Below, piece by piece: positions 1-5,061 of a stretch of DNA of 6,503 nt (within the stretch, counting starts at the first letter, position 1; each line of letters opens with the position of its first letter). The stretch covers positions 1 to 6,503 of the forward strand of contig JAMORZ010000147.1 of the NCBI GenBank assembly GCA_027063295.1, written 5' to 3'. The notes beneath the pieces were generated by a model. That model saw only the letters and a program-made list of their open reading frames with translations, had not been told where the DNA came from and did no database searches. The translations under genes were made by a program, and so were the position numbers. The stretch comes from Sulfurimonas sp. GTDB taxonomy: Bacteria; Campylobacterota; Campylobacteria; Campylobacterales; Sulfurimonadaceae.

Positions 1-393
1 CTTGTTTTTGGAACACTCCATACAAACTCTGCGCCAAGTACCATTAACCGTATTATCGATGTTTTTGATGGTGAGGAACAAGCTCAGATCCGTGCACAAC
101 TTGCATCATCACTTATCTCTGTTATCTCGCAAACACTTATCCCACGTATTGGTGGAGGAAAAGTTGCAACACAAGAGATTCTCATCACAAATCCTGCGAT
201 TCAGAATCAGATTCGTGAAGACAAAGTACACCAAATTTACTCACAAATGCAACTAAACCAAGAAGAAACACACATGACAACCCAAACGCAACAACTTCTT
301 GAACTACTACAAAAGAAAATTATCTCAAAAGAGAATGCTATTAAAAATTCAAATAAACCTGAAGAGCTTATAAAACTTATAGAGGGACTCTAA
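1..393 (+). CDS. pilT: Type IV pilus retraction ATPase PilT, C-terminal part (5' end outside window)
   Basis: This is the last 130 residues of a PilT-type secretion ATPase, open from the first base of the window to a TAA stop. PilT is a hexameric cytoplasmic ATPase that powers pilus disassembly and twitching. The visible part starts inside the ATPase core at the His box (GTLHTNSA, visible residues 4-11). It continues through RIIDVFDGEEQAQIRAQLA, the LIPRIGGGKVATQEIL strand and the retraction motif at 66-73, and ends in a charged helical tail. The family consensus AIRNLIRE reads AIQNQIRE here, so Arg and Leu are both replaced by Gln. The tail keeps Met and Gln spaced roughly as in the usual MQTMDQ segment but is otherwise diverged. 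Walker A and B motifs lie upstream, outside the window. A PilU-like paralogue is possible, since the two cannot be separated on this fragment. The stop codon overlaps that of the converging EAL remnant. Confidence 0.85.
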   Translation, partial: LVFGTLHTNSAPSTINRIIDVFDGEEQAQIRAQLASSLISVISQTLIPRIGGGKVATQEILITNPAIQNQIREDKVHQIYSQMQLNQEETHMTTQTQQLLELLQKKIISKENAIKNSNKPEELIKLIEGL

Positions 394-668
394 AGTCTCT
401 CTTTTAGCACCTTCAAAAAACTTTCTTCAGAAAGAGGTTTATAAAAGTAAAACCCTTGGTATTTGATGTAGTTGTCCTGTGCTAAAAGATCAAGTTGCTC
501 TTGAACCTCAATCCCCTCTAAAATGATCTTCATATCTAAAATCTTTGCCATATTGATAATAGAACGCAAAAGTTTCCTATCTTTGAGAGAATGGGAGATA
601 TTGTCTAAAAATTTTTTGTCTATTTTGATGGTATCAAGTGGAATATATGGCTCTAAAGCAAGTATGGA
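390..668 (-). pseudogene. EAL-domain (c-di-GMP phosphodiesterase) remnant, C-terminal ~90 residues only
   Basis: Read on the minus strand, an open frame without a start codon encodes the C-terminal third of an EAL domain. In order it shows IPLDTIKIDKKFLDNI, a helix LLRSIINMAKIL, the strand IILEGIEVQEQL, YQGFYFYKPL, and a terminal FLKVLKERL before a TAG stop (390-392). The Lys of IKID, the first Glu of EGIE and the Gln of QGF are conserved active-site positions of EAL phosphodiesterases that hydrolyse c-di-GMP. The EAL signature, the DDFG loop and the whole N-terminal half are missing. The frame runs a little further upstream but shows no EAL similarity there, and it closes at a TGA at 708-710. 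The upstream limit (about 660-675) marks the junction with an IS1-like remnant. The retained part has no frameshift, which suggests a fairly recent loss. It cannot be catalytically active. Confidence 0.8.
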
Positions 669-825
669 AAAATCAAAGAAAACTAATGTTATTGAAAATT
701 TTAATTCTCAGATAAGAGATAAAATCTCTTATCTTGTTAGAAGAACAAAAGCTCATGCTCGAAGCTACGAATGGTTGGATAATAGACTTGCTTGGTTCTT
801 TGTTAATAAAAATATTGGTAAATGA
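661..825 (+). pseudogene. IS1-like transposase, C-terminal remnant (~54 residues)
   Basis: The plus-strand frame ending in TGA at 823-825 carries a segment that looks like the C-terminus of an IS1-family transposase: TNVIENFNSQIRDKISYLVR followed by RTKAHARSYEWLDNRLAWFF. This matches the family pattern of a V/I-E pair (Glu codon 694-696, probably the DDE glutamate), then N and R, then L-V-R-(K/R)-T and a following (S/A)-(K/R)-S/Y. The two catalytic aspartates and the DNA-binding N-terminus are absent. The frame is open further left, to an ATG at 523, but that part is only the antisense of the EAL remnant and is not transposase. Similarity starts somewhere in 661-685. The family is assigned from the motif only; another DDE family with a similar C-terminus is possible. 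Confidence 0.65.
711..733. repeat. Perfect 10-bp inverted repeat inside the transposase remnant
   Basis: GATAAGAGAT (711-720) and ATCTCTTATC (724-733) are exact reverse complements separated by AAA. The repeat encodes the IRDKISYL part of the transposase. No T-run follows on either strand, so it is not a typical intrinsic terminator. It may simply be a by-product of the codons used. Confidence 0.6.
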
Positions 826-843
826 TGTTATTTAGTCAGTGCC
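821..843. repeat. Candidate right terminal inverted repeat of the IS remnant
   Basis: Read inward from 843 on the minus strand, the sequence begins GGCACTGACTAAATAACATC. A GG start and a terminus a few bases downstream of the transposase stop suit an IS1-type end. The partner left end is not in the window, so the repeat cannot be verified from this copy. Confidence 0.25.
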
Positions 844-844
844 T

Positions 845-1150
845 TTATTCAGAATAGATATAAATTGCCAACCAAATAACAATTTTTTTTGTTTTTAATA
901 GTGTATGCTCTTTTTTTGATGGAATAAAGAGGCTATCACCTTTTTTGAGTTTATGAACAATACCGTCCATCTCTATTTTTGCACACCCTTGAAGGACAAC
1001 TACCCACTCATCACATTCCTGAGTAAAAGTTTGTGGTGTTGAGAGTGTATTTGAGATGATCGTTTTTATCTCAACATTTTTATATTGCAGTTGTGTAATA
1101 AACTCTTCATTGTCAATTTCTGGAAGAGTATAGTCAAAAAGGTTACTCAT
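845..1150 (-). CDS. Small cupin-domain protein
   Basis: This is a single-domain cytoplasmic cupin of 101 residues with no signal peptide or membrane segment. Residues 44-62 (QECDEWVVVLQGCAKIEMD) are cupin motif 1 and residues 71-83 (GDSLFIPSKKEHT) are motif 2. Spacing fits the family: E48-x6-G55, then G71-x5-P77 and H82. The two histidines that usually open motif 1 are not there (F42 and Q44 by alignment). In the cupin subfamily with a DEWV core that this resembles, those positions are often not His, so metal binding by E48 and H82 alone is uncertain. The ATG at 1150 overlaps the end of the DUF2461 gene by 8 nt (ATGAGTAA), which points to translational coupling and fixes the start. The substrate is unknown. 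The stop codon lies next to the IS remnant, so any native terminator may have been displaced. An A8 run near the 3' end (883-890) could slip, affecting only about the last 14 residues. Confidence 0.85.
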   Translation of the reverse strand: MSNLFDYTLPEIDNEEFITQLQYKNVEIKTIISNTLSTPQTFTQECDEWVVVLQGCAKIEMDGIVHKLKKGDSLFIPSKKEHTLLKTKKIVIWLAIYIYSE

Positions 1151-1847
1151 CTTTTACTTTTAGACTCACTTCATACATAAACTGCTGGAGTGGCAACATA
1201 TCTTCATAGATCTCATAGAGTGTATCTATAAGCCTCTCACCATCAGTAATAATCTCAGCAGGCAGTGTTTTAAAAGTTGCCATCCCTTTGTAGAGAGAAA
1301 GCTCTGCATACTCCATATCTGCACTAAAACCTCTAGGGTAGCGTTTGTACCCTTTTTCAAGGTGAGTATACCCTTTGCCAAGAGATTTTATGTTGGTAAG
1401 TATCTCCCACAGTTCTTTGCGTTTTATATCATCTTTGATTGTCTCACGAAACGCATCTAACATAGGTTTTTCAAACCATCTCACACCCACAGCAACATAA
1501 AGTTCTTCTGCTGAGAAGTGCATATAAAAAGAGGAGCTCTGCATCCGTTTTATATTGCCCTGCCAAAAGATCACACCGATACGCTCTTTAATCGGCATCT
1601 TGTTTGCACCCATACGACGAGTATCTCTGTAGATTCTGTAAAGTGATTTGTTGATTTTTGGTTCTGCATTTATAGTAGGTACTAAGGCTTGGAGATGCTC
1701 ACCCATCTCTAACACAAAAGCTCGTGATGGGTTTAAAATATACTCTTCATACTCATGTTTATGAAGAACAAACCACTCTTTGTTGTTATTTACTCTGATC
1801 TTTTTTAAAAAAGGGAGTGCTTTTTCATGAAACCCTTGAAACTCCAT
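1143..1847 (-). CDS. DUF2461 family protein of unknown function
   Basis: This 234-residue soluble protein belongs to the widespread DUF2461 family, which has no established biochemical role. The family landmarks are in order. The N-terminal FLKKIRVNNNKEWF is at 13-26. The Arg-rich segment RIYRDTRRMGANKMPIKERI is at 71-90, where most members have RDTRFSKDKTPYK; here RRMGAN replaces the RFSKD stretch. YMHFSAEELYVAVGVRW is at 108-124, and the C-terminal RYPRGF...ELSLYKGM is at 169-189. The length is typical. It starts 9 nt after the ccsBA stop, with only a weak AGAAG upstream, and ends overlapping the cupin start, so it is probably translated from a ccsBA-DUF2461-cupin message. Any link to cytochrome maturation is only positional. 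Confidence 0.88.
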   Translation of the reverse strand: MEFQGFHEKALPFLKKIRVNNNKEWFVLHKHEYEEYILNPSRAFVLEMGEHLQALVPTINAEPKINKSLYRIYRDTRRMGANKMPIKERIGVIFWQGNIKRMQSSSFYMHFSAEELYVAVGVRWFEKPMLDAFRETIKDDIKRKELWEILTNIKSLGKGYTHLEKGYKRYPRGFSADMEYAELSLYKGMATFKTLPAEIITDGERLIDTLYEIYEDMLPLQQFMYEVSLKVKDE

Positions 1848-1856
1848 GACAAACTT

Positions 1857-4800
1857 CTATGCTATCTTTCTGTTTCTAAATGCAAGAGCTATAACTATCG
1901 CAAGGATAATATATGTCACAGGTACAAAATCTGGAATCGGAACAGGATCACCTTTTGCATAGGAGTGCATACCTGAGAGATAATAATTTACCCCAAAATA
2001 TGTCATCAATACTGATGTAAACGCAAGAAGTGAGATTACAGAGTAATTAAACTCACTATAGATTGACTTGATAAAACGCAAGTGAACTACTACTGCATAC
2101 ACAAGAATCGTAACTAATGCCCAAGTCTCTTTTGGATCCCATCCCCAGTAACGTCCCCAAGACTCATTTGCCCATACACCACCTAAAAAGTTACCAATAG
2201 TAAGGAGCACCAAACCAACCATTAAACTCATCTCATTAATCGCGTTTAACTCTTTAATAGAGAGTGAAATCTGTTTCTCATTTTTCTGCGTTTTAAAGAT
2301 AAAAAGCAGAAGTGTAATAAAACCTAAAAGTGCCCCAAGTCCTAAGAAACCATAAGAAGCTGTAATCATACTTACATGGATAGAGAGCCAGTAAGAGTTA
2401 AGAACAGGAACGAGGTTCGTGACTTGTGGGTTCATCCAGTTAAGATGTGCTACAAACAAGATAAGCCCTGTTAAAATAGCTGTTGAAGCCAAAGTTATAG
2501 GGGAGCGTTTTGAAAAGATAAATCCTGCAAGAACTGTTGCCCAACCGATGTAGATCATCGACTCATACCCATCTGACCATGGAGCATGCCCTGAGATATA
2601 CCAACGAAGAGCAAGACCAAATGTATGTGCAATAAAAAAGACAATCAAAAGAACAAGTGTTGTTTTTGATGCCCAACTGATCTCAAATTTTGGTTTTATA
2701 ATCTTTACAAAACTTAAAATCAGAAGCACAAACCCCATCAAAAGATAGTATGGAAAGATTGTCTCAAAAATATTTGCTTTGTTGTAAAACATCTCTGCTT
2801 TGATACGGTTATCACTAGGATATACTGCTGCACCAAACTTCTTTTGATATGCTACTATTGCATCAATGGCTTTAGAAACTTTTGTCCAATCACCATTGCG
2901 AAGTGCTGCATCAACAGATGTAAAATAACCAACAGCCAAGTCTCTTACTCTTTGCCCATCTTGTGGTTGAAATGTTTGCAGAGCTTCTATTGTACCAAAC
3001 CATTTGTTGTTTGCATCATTTGGTTTTGGCCATATTTTTACCAATGATCCCGTAAAGACCATATAAGTTACATTTACTTTTTCATCAATTTTCAAGACAG
3101 CTTTATCAAACTTATTTCTGTTTTTTGGTGCTTTTCTTGTTGCTACTTCAACAACCTCTGCAAGTTTATAACCTGTCATATTTTGAGGATCAAGAAAAAA
3201 TTGTGAGAAAGAAACATACTTTGCATCAAGTTTTGCACCTATAAGATCATTGATCTTTTCATCTTTTGTACGGATCATTTTGATCTCACGATAGATGTCA
3301 GGTCGAACCATCATCCCAACCATCACTTGAGTTGGTGTAAGTTCTTGTGTTCCAATACGAAGTGCAGAGCCTCTATAGATTTTTGCCAAAACTTCAGTTG
3401 CTAAAGTATCAAGAGGTTTCATTCTCCCTCTTGCATCTTGTACTATAAGAGCACCAAATTTATCTGCACTCTGCTTATCAAATGACAAAATAGTCTTTAA
3501 CTTTGGATCAAGATCTTGTGCATGAAGTTGTGTTGTATTTGCAAAAAGAGCCAAAAGAAGCAGTGAAGCGGCTGCTGTTGCTGCTACTTCACGAGCTTTA
3601 TGTGCCTTTGAAGCAAGTTTTGCAAAACGGTGTTTTTTAGAAAAAAGTGACCAAAACATACCAATACCTAAAAGAAGATATCCAAGATATGCCCAAAATG
3701 TTCCAGGGTCATTATTTACTGACAATACAGTTCCTTTTTCATCTTGATCGTATGATGCTTGAAAAAATCTAAAACCACCATACTCAAGAATATTATTCAT
3801 ATAGATTCTATATGGCATTACAACATTGTTAGTTCTGTCTATCAACTCTACTTCACTTGCATAAGATGCTGGGCTCATAGAACCTGGATAACGCTCAAGT
3901 TGAAAATCAATAAGCTTGATACCAAATGGAAGCTGAATCCTCTTAGCACCAAAACTCACAGCTACATCAACACCATTGAGTTGAACATGTTTTTCGTTTG
4001 CGATAATCCCTTTTTTTCCATAAACAACTATCTCTTGTTTTTTTCCATCTACATCTACTTCAAAACGAAGAGCATCAACACCTGAAGAGTTCATTCTCAT
4101 TTTTTTTTGAGGAGCAGAGATAAGTTTTTTTGCAGCATGTGGTGCAAACTGACGAAGAACAAAACTTCCATCTTTTGATGAGTAAAGAACTCTTTCATCA
4201 AGAGGATCTTTTTCGTTTGCACTAAGTTCCCCTTTTGCACGATCTGCCATTCTAAAATATGAAAACACCTTATCATGCTTCATATAGAGTTTGCCATCCT
4301 CTAAAAAAAACTTTACAACAGGTTTTTTACTCACTACATCAATATTAAAACTTATCACAAAAGAGTTTGCTTCATAAAATTCACCCTCAAGTAAACTTAC
4401 AGGTCTTCCTGGCTCGCCGTTACCTGTTACCATGAGCTGTATAGCTGGTTTTCCATCTGGATCTTCAACTAAACTCTCCATCGCATTTGGGATATACTCT
4501 AAAAGTGTAACATCTACATTATGTTTATCTAACTGAAGTGATTTTTCTAAACTATTTTGGGAACGACTTGAGAGATACACAACTTGTGATAATTCAGCCT
4601 GAGCATCTTTTGTCTGTGCTTTGACTTGAACAAATGTATCTGCACTTACGATTGAAGATGAGATTCCCCCTTCTCTTATGTGCATTGTTCCTTCATATCC
4701 TATATATCTTGTCACAGCAGCACCAAATAAAATAACTAAAAATGCAATATGAAAAATAAAGATCGGAGCTTTTTTAAGTGTGTACATTTTATATGTAAAA

Positions 4801-4994
4801 ATATTTAAAGTAAGGTTGAGTGCTAAAAGGCCTAAAAGAACTTCAAACCATGTAGCATTGTAGATTTCTGCTTTAGCTGTCATTGTGCCAAAGTCGTTTT
4901 CAACAATTGTTGCATACCCTATTGCAAATGCAAAAACGAGCATCAGCACAGCCATTGTTTTCATTGAACCAATGAAAGATAGTATCTGTTTCAT
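1857..4994 (-). CDS. ccsBA: CcsBA: fused System II cytochrome c haem exporter/synthase
   Basis: This inner-membrane protein of 1,045 residues exports haem and ligates it to CXXCH motifs of periplasmic apocytochromes c. The CcsB/ResB half has membrane segments near 13-31, 48-66, 77-96 and 432-451, with a large periplasmic domain at about 97-430. A basic cytoplasmic loop (452-468) leads to an Ala/Leu-rich segment (469-489), then a periplasmic stretch (about 490-745). The CcsA half (about 746-1040) has roughly nine membrane segments. Key residues are intact. The tryptophan-rich WWD haem-handling motif is at 941-958 (WANESWGRYWGWDPKETW). The periplasmic haem-ligand histidines flanking it are H803 (SGHAPWSDGYES) and H1010 (SGMHSY). 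The transmembrane histidines are H82 (FHIAF) and H873 (SIHVSM). Predicted topology puts WWD and both external histidines in the periplasm, as expected. The ATG at 4994 is supported by an AAGGA 8 nt upstream. An A9 tract covers codons 296-299. Fusion of CcsB and CcsA is typical of Campylobacterota. Confidence 0.96.
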   Translation of the reverse strand: MKQILSFIGSMKTMAVLMLVFAFAIGYATIVENDFGTMTAKAEIYNATWFEVLLGLLALNLTLNIFTYKMYTLKKAPIFIFHIAFLVILFGAAVTRYIGYEGTMHIREGGISSSIVSADTFVQVKAQTKDAQAELSQVVYLSSRSQNSLEKSLQLDKHNVDVTLLEYIPNAMESLVEDPDGKPAIQLMVTGNGEPGRPVSLLEGEFYEANSFVISFNIDVVSKKPVVKFFLEDGKLYMKHDKVFSYFRMADRAKGELSANEKDPLDERVLYSSKDGSFVLRQFAPHAAKKLISAPQKKMRMNSSGVDALRFEVDVDGKKQEIVVYGKKGIIANEKHVQLNGVDVAVSFGAKRIQLPFGIKLIDFQLERYPGSMSPASYASEVELIDRTNNVVMPYRIYMNNILEYGGFRFFQASYDQDEKGTVLSVNNDPGTFWAYLGYLLLGIGMFWSLFSKKHRFAKLASKAHKAREVAATAAASLLLLALFANTTQLHAQDLDPKLKTILSFDKQSADKFGALIVQDARGRMKPLDTLATEVLAKIYRGSALRIGTQELTPTQVMVGMMVRPDIYREIKMIRTKDEKINDLIGAKLDAKYVSFSQFFLDPQNMTGYKLAEVVEVATRKAPKNRNKFDKAVLKIDEKVNVTYMVFTGSLVKIWPKPNDANNKWFGTIEALQTFQPQDGQRVRDLAVGYFTSVDAALRNGDWTKVSKAIDAIVAYQKKFGAAVYPSDNRIKAEMFYNKANIFETIFPYYLLMGFVLLILSFVKIIKPKFEISWASKTTLVLLIVFFIAHTFGLALRWYISGHAPWSDGYESMIYIGWATVLAGFIFSKRSPITLASTAILTGLILFVAHLNWMNPQVTNLVPVLNSYWLSIHVSMITASYGFLGLGALLGFITLLLFIFKTQKNEKQISLSIKELNAINEMSLMVGLVLLTIGNFLGGVWANESWGRYWGWDPKETWALVTILVYAVVVHLRFIKSIYSEFNYSVISLLAFTSVLMTYFGVNYYLSGMHSYAKGDPVPIPDFVPVTYIILAIVIALAFRNRKIA
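4100..4108 (-). repeat. A9 homopolymer in the ccsBA reading frame
   Basis: On the coding strand, nine consecutive A residues span codons 296-299 (Gln-Lys-Lys-Met) in the periplasmic CcsB domain. A T8 run lies at codons 229-231 (complement of 4303-4310) in the same gene. Gain or loss of one base would truncate the protein before all of CcsA. Confidence 0.9.
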
Positions 4995-5002
4995 AAAAGT
5001 TT

Positions 5003-5007
5003 TCCTT
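5003..5007 (-). promoter_or_regulatory. Ribosome binding site of ccsBA
   Basis: AAGGA on the minus strand lies 8 nt before the ATG at 4992-4994. It favours this start over the internal methionines M11 and M14, and starting at residue 1 also gives the expected cytoplasmic leader before membrane segment 1. Confidence 0.75.
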
Positions 5008-5020
5008 GAGTAAAAAAAGC

Positions 5021-5046
5021 ATTCTATTCAAGAAAAACTAACAAAG
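5021..5046 (-). promoter_or_regulatory. Possible sigma-70 type promoter for the ccsBA unit
   Basis: In the 67-bp spacer after the MCP gene, TAGAAT (minus strand, 5021-5026) resembles a -10 box. It is preceded by a T-rich stretch (GTTAGTTTTTCTTGAA), as is common for Campylobacterota promoters that lack a strong -35. It lies 26 nt from the ccsBA start. AT-rich sequence produces such matches by chance, and read-through from the MCP gene is equally possible because no terminator hairpin is visible in the spacer. Confidence 0.3.
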
Positions 5047-5061
5047 TGTAAATTTTATCGT

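Larger units (their letters stand above)
661..843 (+). mobile_element. Decayed IS fragment (IS1-like), 3' end only
   Basis: This is the probable extent of the IS-derived DNA: the transposase C-terminal remnant plus 18 bases after its stop. The left limit is where EAL similarity stops. The right limit is a guess based on the end-like sequence just before the cupin stop codon at 845-847. No left terminus and no target-site duplication is visible, so the element lost its left end together with the 5' part of the EAL gene, probably in an adjacent deletion. Confidence 0.5.

Noticed and set aside
2..256. An 84-codon plus-strand open frame overlapping the window start
   Set aside because: It is out of frame with the clear PilT coding sequence in frame 1 and has no protein-like composition.
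523..825. A 100-codon plus-strand open frame starting at 523 as an intact gene
   Set aside because: Only the part from about 661 resembles a protein family (transposase C-terminus). The first ~46 codons are the antisense of a clear EAL coding sequence, so the frame is an accidental join.
2844..4085. Plus-strand open frames at 2844-3047 and 3759-4085
   Set aside because: Both lie antisense inside ccsBA, which has continuous family similarity. Their products are Cys/Ile/Tyr-rich and unlike any protein family I know.
5011..5061. Intrinsic terminator after the MCP gene
   Set aside because: The T7 run in the spacer (complement of 5012-5018) is not preceded by a GC-rich stem; no hairpin is visible.
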